Source: an uncultured Blautia sp. (lineage in GTDB: Bacteria > Bacillota > Clostridia > Lachnospirales > Lachnospiraceae). From it: a stretch of DNA of 64,000 nt. The stretch spans positions 1 to 64,000 of the forward strand of contig CALCDJ010000034.1 in the NCBI GenBank assembly GCA_937900135.1. Reading direction: 5' to 3'. A program made the translations under genes and the position numbers. The notes beneath the pieces were generated by a model. That model saw only the letters and a program-made list of their open reading frames with translations. It had not been told where the DNA came from and did no database searches. Below, in pieces: positions 42,042-50,695 of this stretch. Position 1 is the stretch's first letter. Each line of letters begins with the position of its first letter.

Positions 42042-42459
42042 ACTGGTTCGCCGTTTCCTCCAGCGTCAGATGATGGGAAAAGTTTCTGGCAATATCAGAA
42101 AGAAGAAGGGAATCAGGGGCATCCATAATAAAGGGACCTGCAAGAATAGAACCAAGTAAGGTATTGTTGTTGGTTAATGGAAACACAATATGGTTTAAAT
42201 TAGAATGGCAGGAAAAAATATAGGTTTCACCAAAAGTCATCGCTAATCGGCTGGCATCAGAATGGATCTTGGTACAGGATTCCGATTTGGGGAGAAAGCG
42301 TTTGAAAATTTTACAATAGCTGTGTGCTTCTCCGAATTGATCCAGAATTTCACCGTTTTCATCTAAAACCTGAACAGGAAGATTGATGCATTGATAAAAA
42401 GTTTCCAAAAGTTCATGGAGGGACTCCTTTTTTATGATAGAATATAAAAGAGGCTGCAT
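41962..42459 (-). pseudogene. truncated PocR-domain regulator
   Basis: 165 residues from the ATG at 42459 (AAGGAG 10 nt upstream). Residues about 1-135 are a PocR sensory domain: PVQVLDENGEILDQFGEAHS, SCHSNLNHIVFPLT and GSILAGPFIMDAPDSLLL. PocR domains sense small C2-C3 ligands and are normally followed by an AraC helix-turn-helix or a histidine kinase. Here the domain breaks off after LEETANQF, and the rest of the frame is antisense to the CobW remnant. So the output domain is lost. It is divergent from the corrinoid activase at 42617, its likely former target. Confidence 0.65.
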
Positions 42460-42508
42460 AGATATCGTTCTCCTTATCTGAAAAAATTCCCAAAAACGAG
42501 TGGCATAT

Positions 42509-42537
42509 ATATTATATATAAAAAATAGCAAAATCAA
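42509..42537 (-). promoter_or_regulatory. promoter of the truncated PocR gene
   Basis: On the minus strand TTGATT (42537-42532), 17-bp spacer, TAATAT (42514-42509). Confidence 0.5.
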
Positions 42538-42559
42538 ACATATTTAAAGGAGGAAGAGC

Positions 42560-42592
42560 GTGATATCCATGAAAAATTTGAAAAAAATATAG
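42560..42592 (+). CDS. possible 10-residue leader peptide before the corrinoid activase
   Basis: AAAGGAGG (42547-42554) lies six bases (five plus the overlap) before GTG 42560, which opens a reading frame MISMKNLKKI and a stop at 42590-42592. The activase starts 24 bp later with its own GAGGAGAGG. It may be a leader that tunes translation, or the relic of a lost gene. Confidence 0.3.
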   Translation: MISMKNLKKI

Positions 42593-42616
42593 AATGATTC
42601 GTCAGAGGAGAGGAAC

Positions 42617-44809
42617 ATGGAAACATTTTATGAGTTAGATAAATTGATACCTTCTATGGATCAGGATTCTGTTCTGAAAGCAATGGACTGCTATGAGGAC
42701 AGCCCCATATACCAGGAGGTAAAAGAAGAATATGAAGAAATACGGGAGGAGATGCTAAGTCTGGCCGAACCTGTGGGAATTCTGGGTTTTGCCACCCTTC
42801 CCAAATCCATAGAAACAGAACAGTATCGGGAAGGGACTCCTGTGATTTATGGGGTGCTTAGTATTGGAGATAAGATTAAACAGCGCAGTACCAATGCATT
42901 TCGTGAGGGAGATTATGTAAAAGGCCTCCTCTGTGATGCCATGGCAGATCAGATGCTTTTTTCACTGGAAAAACGGATGATGGAAAAACTCCGGGAGGTT
43001 TGCCGGGAACACCGGATGGGGATTCTGAAGCGTCTGGAAGCGCCCAATGATATCCCTATGGAATCACAGATGGAAGCCTGGAAGCATCTAGAACTGAAAA
43101 AACGCTTTGGAATTGAAATCAGCAGTGGTTTTATGTTTGATCCGGTTAAAACTTCCTGTCAGGTATTTATTCTGACAGAAGATGAAAAACTGTTTCAGGC
43201 ACAGCATGATTGCAGAAACTGCTCCAATCTAAAGTGCAGAATGCGCAGCATTCCAGGAGCGGAAGTGACGGTGCAGAAAAACGGAGAAGACAGAAAAATC
43301 GTCCTGGAAGAAAAAGAAAGCCTTATGAGTGCGCTGATTCGGGAAGGATATTATATGAGCGCACCCTGTGGTGGTAAGGGACGCTGCGGCAAATGCGGCA
43401 TTCAGGTTCTGGAAGGAGAGGCTCCCATTCATCCGGAGGATGAAAAGCAATTTACCAGACAGGAACTGGCAGATGGCTGGCGTCTGTCCTGCAGGCTTTA
43501 TCCGGAGGACCATTTAAAAATTGCATTTTTCCAGGATGATGAATCCAGGTTTGAAATCCTGGGGGACGGAAATACCGATGCAGAAGAAGAAGAAATTCCG
43601 GAAGAAAGCGGCTATGAAATCGCCGTAGATCTTGGTACCACCACTCTTGCCATGGAACTTTTGGGCAGGGACAGTGGGAAAAATCTTCACACGGTAACAG
43701 GGATTAACAGTCAGAGAGCCTATGGCGCCGATGTAATTTCCAGAATCCAGGCTTCTGTAGACGGAAAGAAGGAAATCCTTCAGAACTGTATACGTAAGGA
43801 TCTGCTCACAGGGTTTCAGAAGTTCACAGACGAGATGGGAGTATCCCTTACGAAGGTATCCAGAATCGCTCTGGCAGGGAATACCACGATGGGACATCTT
43901 CTTATGGGATATGACTGCGCTTCCCTTGGGGTGTATCCTTTTACACCGGTAAATATTGATTTTATCCGGGGAACTTTTGAAGAAATATTGGGAAGCAGTT
44001 CCTGTGAGGCGCAGGTAGAGCTTCTTCCAGGAATCTCCACGTATGTGGGAGGGGATATTACAGCGGGACTTTATGCCTGTGGATTTGATAAAAGTGAGGA
44101 AATCTGTCTTCTGGTGGATCTGGGAACCAATGGAGAAATGGCCATTGGAAATAAAGACCGGATTTTTGTGACCTCTACTGCGGCTGGTCCGGCCTTTGAA
44201 GGGGGCAATATTACCTGGGGAATGGGAAGCATTGCCGGCGCTATCTGTTCTGTGGAGATTCAGGGGGAAAGAGCAGAAGTGAAAACCATTCAGGACAAGC
44301 CCCCTGTTGGAATCTGCGGAACGGGAGTGGTGGAAGTGGCCATGGAGCTGGTTAAAGCAGGAATCGTAGAGGAGAACGGGCTTATGGCAGAACCCTATTT
44401 TGAAGACGGGTTCCCTCTTGCCAAAACACCTGAGGGAAAGACCATTGTATTTACCCGCAGAGACATAAGGGAAATTCAACTGGCCAAGTCTGCAGTACGG
44501 GCGGGAGTGGAAACTCTTCTGCTGCGTTATGGAGCAGAAAAAGAGCAGATTTCCAAGGTTTATCTGGCTGGCGGTTTTGGCTATAAGCTGGATCAGGACA
44601 AAGCAATCGCCATAGGAATGCTGCCGGAAGAATTTCGCGACCGGATAGAAACCGTTGGAAACAGTTCCCTTTCCGGGGGAGCCGCATACTTACAAGATCC
44701 GAAAGGAGAGGAAGCGATAAGAAACATCCTTGAGGTATCTACGGAACTGAATCTTTCTTCAGACCGGGCATTTCATGAATTTTATATGGATTATATGATG
44801 TTTGAGTGA
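42617..44809 (+). CDS. corrinoid protein reductive activase (DUF4445/ASKHA) with MetH-activation-like N-terminal domain
   Basis: 730 residues in three parts. Residues 1-215 resemble the MetH activation domain and carry a cysteine set (Cys199, Cys202, Cys207 in DCRNCSNLKC). Residues about 220-310 are a 2Fe-2S ferredoxin with Cys251, Cys257, Cys260 and Cys292 in the CGGKGRCGKC pattern. Residues about 330-700 are an ASKHA ATPase of the DUF4445 type (AVDLGTTTLAMELLG; DLGTNGEMAIGNKD; AGGFGYKLD). RamA-type proteins of this kind reduce inactive Co(II) corrinoid back to Co(I) at the expense of ATP. The natural partner in this window is the corrinoid fusion at 47673. GAGGAGAGG lies before the ATG. Confidence 0.88.
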   Translation: METFYELDKLIPSMDQDSVLKAMDCYEDSPIYQEVKEEYEEIREEMLSLAEPVGILGFATLPKSIETEQYREGTPVIYGVLSIGDKIKQRSTNAFREGDYVKGLLCDAMADQMLFSLEKRMMEKLREVCREHRMGILKRLEAPNDIPMESQMEAWKHLELKKRFGIEISSGFMFDPVKTSCQVFILTEDEKLFQAQHDCRNCSNLKCRMRSIPGAEVTVQKNGEDRKIVLEEKESLMSALIREGYYMSAPCGGKGRCGKCGIQVLEGEAPIHPEDEKQFTRQELADGWRLSCRLYPEDHLKIAFFQDDESRFEILGDGNTDAEEEEIPEESGYEIAVDLGTTTLAMELLGRDSGKNLHTVTGINSQRAYGADVISRIQASVDGKKEILQNCIRKDLLTGFQKFTDEMGVSLTKVSRIALAGNTTMGHLLMGYDCASLGVYPFTPVNIDFIRGTFEEILGSSSCEAQVELLPGISTYVGGDITAGLYACGFDKSEEICLLVDLGTNGEMAIGNKDRIFVTSTAAGPAFEGGNITWGMGSIAGAICSVEIQGERAEVKTIQDKPPVGICGTGVVEVAMELVKAGIVEENGLMAEPYFEDGFPLAKTPEGKTIVFTRRDIREIQLAKSAVRAGVETLLLRYGAEKEQISKVYLAGGFGYKLDQDKAIAIGMLPEEFRDRIETVGNSSLSGGAAYLQDPKGEEAIRNILEVSTELNLSSDRAFHEFYMDYMMFE

Positions 44810-44862
44810 AGCTGAGCGCGGAGCCTTCAAATCTTAAAAAAGTCTAAATCCACTCTTCAAAA

Positions 44863-44891
44863 TTGCAAAAGCCAGGTTCTTGTGCTAAGAT
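44863..44891 (+). promoter_or_regulatory. sigma-A promoter of the 3D-domain gene
   Basis: TTGCAA (44863-44868), 17-bp spacer, TAAGAT (44886-44891), 57 bp before the start codon. Confidence 0.65.
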
Positions 44892-44948
44892 AGAACAAAA
44901 ATAGGAAATGACACAGAAAGACACGGACTGCATATGAGGAGAAGGAAC

Positions 44949-46031
44949 ATGAAGAAACAGACAGCTGCCGCAGTGCTGTGTGCAGTGCTTTTGAGCCAGA
45001 CAGCCACAGTATTTGCGGAGGTTCCTGATTTTACAGGAACTGTGAATGCATATAAACAGGATCAGAAAACCCCAAGATATTTTCAGGTGGAAGACAGTGA
45101 GGGGAAGGCGGTTCAGGCAGTAGCCAGAACAGACACCCTGTATGTGACAGAAAAGACCCTTCCCATCCGCGCAATTCCTGATGAAAAAGGAGAAATGCTC
45201 CGCCGGGTTCTGCTGGGTACGAAGCTTTCACGAGTGGCAGTGTGCGACAATGGATGGAGTAAGGTTCTTTTTCAAAAAGGGGAAGAGCATGTGACCGGCT
45301 ATGTGCCCAATGAAGCCCTAAGTGATCAGATTCAGATGAAGAAATTTACCGACCAGGTGGTTATGGCCAAGGATGCAGATATCCTGGATTATCCGGGGCG
45401 GAAGGACGGTGTGGTCATTGGAGAGGTTCTGGAACTGGACCAGGTGAAACGCACCGGAACCATTAACAATATCTGGAGTCGAATCCTGTTCCGGGACGAG
45501 AACGGCAAAAAAACAGTGGGTTATATCCCCACAACCTCTATTCAGGGAGAGGAAGAAACACAGGTGGTTCTTGCAGATACCATCGATGAAGAAAAAGAAG
45601 CGGGAACCATACACAAAAGTACCGGGGAAGGTGTTTTTGCAGAGGCTGTGGACGGAGTGGGAGCAGCAGGAACCAAGGTTAATGGAGATGGCGTGCAGGA
45701 AGGATCACCCATTGCCGTATCTTCAGATGCAGTGCTGAAACCCATGGGGACATTCCGGATCACCCATTATTGTCCCTGCAGCATCTGCTGTGGCCCCTGG
45801 GCAAACGGCATTACGTCCACCGGTGTAACGGCTACCACCAATCGAACCATTGCCGTGGACCCCACACAGATTCCTTACGGAACCAAGGTGGTCATAAACG
45901 GACAGGTTTATGTGGCGGAGGACTGCGGCGGCGCCATCAAGGAGAACTGCATTGATATTTACGTGGGAAGTCATGCAGAAGGAGAGAGTAAGGGCGTATA
46001 TTACACAGATGTGTATGTGATCCAGGAATAA
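44949..46031 (+). CDS. secreted SH3-like and 3D-domain cell-wall protein
   Basis: 360 residues. A signal peptide (KKQTAAAVLCAVLLSQTATVFA, cleaved near AEVP) is followed by two SH3-like segments (about 60-105 and 110-170: RVAVCDNGWSKVLFQ; NNIWSRILFRDENGKKTVGY). A linker leads to the C-terminal 3D domain, a double-psi barrel with the signature Asps: TIAVDPTQIPYGTKVVINGQ, then VAEDCGGAIK and CIDIYVG. A cysteine cluster HYCPCSICCGPWANG precedes it. 3D-domain proteins (YocH, MltA-like fold) are thought to cut peptidoglycan glycan strands. AGGAG lies 7 nt before the ATG at 44949; an ATG at 44934 is less well placed. Confidence 0.9.
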   Translation: MKKQTAAAVLCAVLLSQTATVFAEVPDFTGTVNAYKQDQKTPRYFQVEDSEGKAVQAVARTDTLYVTEKTLPIRAIPDEKGEMLRRVLLGTKLSRVAVCDNGWSKVLFQKGEEHVTGYVPNEALSDQIQMKKFTDQVVMAKDADILDYPGRKDGVVIGEVLELDQVKRTGTINNIWSRILFRDENGKKTVGYIPTTSIQGEEETQVVLADTIDEEKEAGTIHKSTGEGVFAEAVDGVGAAGTKVNGDGVQEGSPIAVSSDAVLKPMGTFRITHYCPCSICCGPWANGITSTGVTATTNRTIAVDPTQIPYGTKVVINGQVYVAEDCGGAIKENCIDIYVGSHAEGESKGVYYTDVYVIQE

Positions 46032-46102
46032 AAAAAGAAAATAGGAATCAGCCAGCACGAACAGTTTTGGATACAGGAAATATGGGAAATTGATAAACAC
46101 GC

Positions 46103-46136
46103 AAAAAACGACCGGTGGAATGACCGGTCGTTTTTT
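46103..46136. terminator. bidirectional terminator between the 3D-domain gene and metY
   Basis: Perfect stem AAAAAACGACCGGT / ACCGGTCGTTTTTT with loop GGAATG; U tracts on both strands. Confidence 0.95.
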
Positions 46137-46170
46137 GTGATTTTCAGGTACCTATGATATAGAAGCGTAT

Positions 46171-47451
46171 TTAAGCCTGTTCAAGAGCCTGTTCAAGATC
46201 TGCAAGAATATCTTCCACGTTTTCGATTCCGATGGAAAGACGGATCATTCCAGGAGAAACGCCTGCTTCTGCAAGCTGTGTATCGTTCATCTGGCGATGG
46301 GTATGGCTGGCCGGATGAAGAACCATAGTCTTAGATGCTGCCACATGTGTGGCGATGTTGGCCAGTTCCAGGCTGTCCATAAAGCGAATCGCTGCATCGC
46401 GTCCGCCTTTTAATTCGAAGGAGATGACACCGCAGGTACCCTTTGGAAGATATTTTTCGGCCAATGCATGATATTTGTCTCCTGGAAGACCAGCATAGTT
46501 TACAGAAGCCACTTTTTCATGGGCATTTAAATATTCTGCTACTTTCTGGGCATTGCTGCAGTGACGTTCTACACGAAGGGGCAGGGTTTCCAGACCGATG
46601 TTTAAAAGGAAGCAGTTCATGGGGGAAGGGATGGAACCCAAATCTCTCATGAGCTGGGAGGTTGCCTTGGTGATATAAGCCTTTTTGCCAAACTGCTTGG
46701 TGTAAACGACGCCATGGTAAGATTCATCTGGTTCTGTGAGTCCATGGAATTTACTTCCATAAGCTTCCCAGTCAAAATTACCGCTGTCCACAATAGCGCC
46801 TCCGACCTGCAGAGCATGGCCATCCATATACTTGGTGGTGGAGTGGGTAACGATATCCGCGCCCCACTCGATGGGACGGCAGTTTACCGGTGTGGCAAAG
46901 GTATTGTCTACGATCAGAGGTACGCCGTGTGCGTGTGCCACCTTTGCATATTTTTCGATATCCAGAACAACCAATGCAGGATTAGCGATGGTCTCGGCAA
47001 AAAGAAGTTTGGTATTAGGCTGGAATGCAGCTGCAATTTCTTCTTCGCTGGAATCCGTATCCACAAAGGTACAGGAAATGCCAAGCTTTTTGAAGGTTAC
47101 GGCGAGAAGATTAAAGGTTCCGCCATAAATGGTGGAAGCGGCAACCACATGATCTCCTGCTTCACAGATGTTTAATACGGCATAGAAGTTCGCTGCCTGA
47201 CCGGAAGAGGTCAGAAGGGCTGCCACACCGCCCTCCAATGCTGCAATCTTGGCTGCTACGGCATCGTTGGTGGGGTTCTGGAGACGGGTATAAAAATATC
47301 CCTCTGCTTTCAGATCAAAGAGCTGTCCCATTTCGTCTGTGGTATCATATTTAAAAGTGGTACTCTGATAAATGGGAAGGGCACAGGGTTCTCCCTTGGA
47401 AGGAGAATAACCGGCATGAAGACATTGTGTTTCTATCTTGTAATCGCTCAT
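46171..47451 (-). CDS. metY: O-acetylhomoserine aminocarboxypropyltransferase (O-acetylhomoserine sulfhydrylase)
   Basis: 426 residues, Cys/Met metabolism PLP enzyme. Makes homocysteine from O-acetylhomoserine and sulfide. Typical start ETQCLHAGY, then YTRLQNPTNDAVAAKIAALEGG, and the PLP lysine in THSTTKYMDGH. The length and the internal insertions match MetY rather than cystathionine synthases (about 380). AAAGGA precedes the ATG. Own promoter and terminator, so monocistronic. Homocysteine is the methyl acceptor in methionine synthesis, a link to the methyl-transfer theme, but no shared control is visible. Confidence 0.94.
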   Translation of the reverse strand: MSDYKIETQCLHAGYSPSKGEPCALPIYQSTTFKYDTTDEMGQLFDLKAEGYFYTRLQNPTNDAVAAKIAALEGGVAALLTSSGQAANFYAVLNICEAGDHVVAASTIYGGTFNLLAVTFKKLGISCTFVDTDSSEEEIAAAFQPNTKLLFAETIANPALVVLDIEKYAKVAHAHGVPLIVDNTFATPVNCRPIEWGADIVTHSTTKYMDGHALQVGGAIVDSGNFDWEAYGSKFHGLTEPDESYHGVVYTKQFGKKAYITKATSQLMRDLGSIPSPMNCFLLNIGLETLPLRVERHCSNAQKVAEYLNAHEKVASVNYAGLPGDKYHALAEKYLPKGTCGVISFELKGGRDAAIRFMDSLELANIATHVAASKTMVLHPASHTHRQMNDTQLAEAGVSPGMIRLSIGIENVEDILADLEQALEQA

Positions 47452-47541
47452 CTTTTCATGGTCCTTTCTGTAAATGATGCAGCAGATCCTGGAATGCTTT
47501 CTGGATGCACTACTGCGAATGATTAAAATTTATTTTCCCCT

Positions 47542-47570
47542 ATCATATCACAAAAGAAAAAGAGATACAA
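47542..47570 (-). promoter_or_regulatory. sigma-A promoter of metY
   Basis: On the minus strand TTGTAT (47570-47565), 17-bp spacer, TATGAT (47547-47542). The leader of about 85 nt shows no SAM riboswitch or T-box that I can recognise. Confidence 0.65.
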
Positions 47571-47672
47571 TAAAATAGTATACAGATATGGAAAAATAGC
47601 AGAGGAAAAAAGAAATCCTCCTGGAGTAAAATAAGGGCAAGAATTACAAGAGTTCAATCAGGAGGGAATACC

Positions 47673-50498
47673 ATGATAATCATAGGAGAAAAACTGAACG
47701 GTTCCATTCCGTCAGTTGCAAAAGCCATTGCGGATAAGGATGCGGAACTTATCCGGGAAAGAGCCAGAAAACAGGCAGAGGCAGGCGCAACATTTCTGGA
47801 TGTATGCGCTTCTGTAGAGGAAGAAGTAGAGGTAGAAACATTAAAATGGATGATCGATCTGGTACAGGAAGTCACAGACACACCAATTTGTGTGGACAGC
47901 CCCAGCGCCAGATCCTGTGTGGCGGCAATTCCATTTTGTAAGAAGCCGGGACTGATCAATTCTGTATCCTTAGAGGGAGATAAGATTGATACCATTTTCC
48001 CGGTGATCGCAGATACTGACTGGGAGTGCGTGGCGCTTCTCTGTGACAATGATGGAATTCCGGATTCTGTGGAAAAAAGAATGGAAGTATTCCATGGAAT
48101 TATGGAAAAAGCAAAAGAATACCAGATTGAGCCGTCCAGATTACATATTGACCCATTGGTGGTAACCCTTTCCACCGATGAGACAGCTTTGACCGTATTT
48201 GCAGACTGCTGTCGTCAGATTAAGGCAGAATATCCGGAAATCCATATTACCAGCGGACTTTCCAATATTTCTTTCGGTCTTCCGGCAAGAAAGAACATTA
48301 ACCAGGCGTTTATGGTTCTTGCCATGAATGCAGGGATGGACAGCGCCATTGTAGACCCCACCAACAAAAATATGATTGGTATGATCTATGCCACCAATGC
48401 ACTTCTGGAAAGAGACGAATATTGTCTGAACTATATTGCCAAATTCCAGGACAAGCCCCAGGAAGAGGCAGGGGAATCAGCGCCGGCGACTCCTATGGAT
48501 GAAAAAATGCAGGCAGTTTTTAAAGCAACCCAGGACGGAAAAAACAAAGAAATTGGAAAGTACGTACAGGAAGCCATTGATGCAGGCTGCGATCCCACTT
48601 CCATTCTGAATGAAGGTATGATCGGCGCCATGGCAGTAGTAGGTGAAAATTTCAAAAAAGAAATTATTTTTGTGCCACAGATGCTGGCGGCAGCCCGCGC
48701 TATGAAAGCAGGCGTAGAAGTGCTGAAACCATATCTGGCAACAGGAGAAGCTGGAAGTGCAGGTAAGATTATCCTTGGTACTGTTGCCGGCGACCTTCAT
48801 GATATTGGAAAGAATCTGGTAGGCATGATGTTTGAAAGCGCTGGATTTGAAGTGCTGGATCTTGGCGTGGATGTGCCCATCCAGACCTTTATCGATGCAG
48901 TGAATGCAAATAAGGATGCAACCATTGTTGCTCTTTCCGCGCTTCTGACCACCACCATGCCCTCTCTTCGTGATACTGTGGCAGCTCTTTTGAAGCAGCC
49001 TTTTAGAAACCGGATTAAGATTATGGTAGGAGGCGCCCCTATTACACAGGAATTTGCCGATGAGATCGGAGCAGACGCTTACACAGAGGATGCAGCATCT
49101 GCTGCAGAACAGGCGAAAAAATATGCAGATTCCGGCTTCTGTGCAAAAGCGGCAGCAGGGGAATTTGATGAGAGCGCGCCGGTAGAAGAGGAGGAAGAGG
49201 CCAAAACAGAAGAAACAAAAAAAGAAGAGACAAAGGGAACAGAAACCAGTACCTTTGATAAGAAAAAGGTGGATATCAGTTCCATTCGTCTTCCGGGGCC
49301 GGGAGAAGGCTATAAGCTGAATATGGAAGCAACCAAAGAAAAATTCCGTAATTACTGGGCTCACAAAAATACAGGACGTCCACTGATGTGTGTCATTGCC
49401 AGAAGACCGGAGATTGAGCAGTATTCCGATGGAACTCCTGTTGACGGAGGATACTTAGGCCAGATCTGTCAGGGAAAATATTATAATATGCCAGAAGAAC
49501 TGATGTGGAAGGATATGGAAGACAAATACCAGGATCCACAGAGAATTGTAGACAGATACCGCTTCTTCTGCGAGACTCATGCATTCCTTGGAGAAAGCTT
49601 CCCGAACCTGAATGTGGATTTTGGACCTGGTTCCCTGGCAGCTTATCTTGGTTCCGAAATTGGATTCAAGGAAGATACCGTATGGTTCAATAAATGTCTG
49701 GATAGCTGGGATGGGGTTCCAAGACTGACCTTTGATCCGGATAACAAGTGGTTTAAAAAGCATTTACAGCTGGTAAAAGATTGTCAGGAACTGGCTGGAG
49801 AGGACTTCTATGTGGATATGCCTGACCTGATGGAAAACATTGACGTACTGGCATCTCTGCGAGGAGCCCAGGATATTCTCTTTGATCTTCTGGATGAGCC
49901 GGAAAAAATCGGAGAACGTATCCAGGAAGTGACAGACCTTTATTTTAATTATTACGATCGTTTCTATGATGTGATCAAGGATGAAGAAGGAGGAAATGCT
50001 TACACCGTATTCCAGATCTGGGGACCGGGAAGAACTGTTAAGTTGCAGTGCGACTTCTCAGCAATGATGTCTCCAGAGGATTTCCGAAAATATATTCAGC
50101 CGTCCTTAAAGGTACAGTCTGAAAAAGCAGATCATGTTCTTTACCATCTGGACGGACCGGCAGCAATCAAGCATATGGATGCGCTGATGGAAATTGACGG
50201 AATCGACGCATTGCAGTGGACCAGCGGAGATGCAGGACCGGACGGAACTCTTCCCGACTGGGATGTGATTTATGACAAGGCTATTGCAGCAGGAAAATCC
50301 ATCTGGGTAAAGGTATATTCCGGCGAGTTTGAAGACTGGATCAAAAACGTGGATCGTATTGTAAAGAAATACGGTTCTCACAGTCTCTTCCTTCTGTTCC
50401 CGGAAATGTCCATGGAACAGGCCGTTTATCTTCTGGATTATGCAGAGAAAAACTGGAGCGACGTAAAGGGAACCTTCTGCGAAGCCCTGGGCAGATAA
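47673..50498 (+). CDS. three-module corrinoid methyltransferase: pterin-binding + corrinoid-binding + URO-D
   Basis: 941 residues in one chain. Residues 1-265: pterin-binding methyltransferase barrel (MeTr/MtrH/AcsE type: GEKLNGSIPSV, AGATFLDVCA, ITSGLSNISFGLP). Residues about 275-355: helical cap. Residues about 360-490: B12-binding domain with GDLHDIGKNL, where His376 is the likely lower cobalt ligand. Residues about 498-530: a Glu/Lys/Thr linker. Residues about 540-941: a uroporphyrinogen-decarboxylase-like methyltransferase (MtaA/MtbA fold) with YHLDGPAAIKH in place of the usual HxC zinc motif. Expected role: move a methyl group from an unknown donor through the corrinoid to tetrahydrofolate, or the reverse. 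AGGAGGG precedes the ATG. Confidence 0.9.
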   Translation: MIIIGEKLNGSIPSVAKAIADKDAELIRERARKQAEAGATFLDVCASVEEEVEVETLKWMIDLVQEVTDTPICVDSPSARSCVAAIPFCKKPGLINSVSLEGDKIDTIFPVIADTDWECVALLCDNDGIPDSVEKRMEVFHGIMEKAKEYQIEPSRLHIDPLVVTLSTDETALTVFADCCRQIKAEYPEIHITSGLSNISFGLPARKNINQAFMVLAMNAGMDSAIVDPTNKNMIGMIYATNALLERDEYCLNYIAKFQDKPQEEAGESAPATPMDEKMQAVFKATQDGKNKEIGKYVQEAIDAGCDPTSILNEGMIGAMAVVGENFKKEIIFVPQMLAAARAMKAGVEVLKPYLATGEAGSAGKIILGTVAGDLHDIGKNLVGMMFESAGFEVLDLGVDVPIQTFIDAVNANKDATIVALSALLTTTMPSLRDTVAALLKQPFRNRIKIMVGGAPITQEFADEIGADAYTEDAASAAEQAKKYADSGFCAKAAAGEFDESAPVEEEEEAKTEETKKEETKGTETSTFDKKKVDISSIRLPGPGEGYKLNMEATKEKFRNYWAHKNTGRPLMCVIARRPEIEQYSDGTPVDGGYLGQICQGKYYNMPEELMWKDMEDKYQDPQRIVDRYRFFCETHAFLGESFPNLNVDFGPGSLAAYLGSEIGFKEDTVWFNKCLDSWDGVPRLTFDPDNKWFKKHLQLVKDCQELAGEDFYVDMPDLMENIDVLASLRGAQDILFDLLDEPEKIGERIQEVTDLYFNYYDRFYDVIKDEEGGNAYTVFQIWGPGRTVKLQCDFSAMMSPEDFRKYIQPSLKVQSEKADHVLYHLDGPAAIKHMDALMEIDGIDALQWTSGDAGPDGTLPDWDVIYDKAIAAGKSIWVKVYSGEFEDWIKNVDRIVKKYGSHSLFLLFPEMSMEQAVYLLDYAEKNWSDVKGTFCEALGR

Positions 50499-50527
50499 AA
50501 AAACGAAGAATCCTTTTTGCATTGAGA

Positions 50528-50576
50528 AAAGAGCTACATGCGGGAGCCATAGACCTGTATGTAGCTCTTTCCATTT
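50528..50576 (+). terminator. terminator of the corrinoid fusion gene
   Basis: AAAGAGCTACAT pairs with ATGTAGCTCTTT around a 19-nt loop; the T run is weak (CCATTTAC). Confidence 0.65.
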
Positions 50577-50637
50577 ACTGGTCAAAATAAAATAGAAAAG
50601 GAAGAAATGTGCCGCTGGGAGTTTGTGGGAGAGAAGA

Positions 50638-50666
50638 TTGAAATATGGAAACAGAATTGATACAAT
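50638..50666 (+). promoter_or_regulatory. sigma-A promoter of the AraC-type regulator
   Basis: TTGAAA (50638-50643), 17-bp spacer, TACAAT (50661-50666), 29 bp before the start codon. Confidence 0.7.
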
Positions 50667-50695
50667 GGCAGGAGAAACAGAAAGGATCTTAGTAT

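Noticed and set aside
43514..44479. 321-codon minus-strand frame inside the activase gene
   Set aside because: No family features or start signals; shadow of the ASKHA domain coding strand.
47452..47541. Possible SAM riboswitch or T-box before metY
   Set aside because: Leader is about 85 nt, with no kink-turn, T-box sequence (TGGNACCGCG) or terminator/antiterminator pair.
48477..49364. 295-codon minus-strand frame within the corrinoid fusion gene
   Set aside because: Antisense to the B12 domain; Cys/Phe/His-rich composition typical of shadows.
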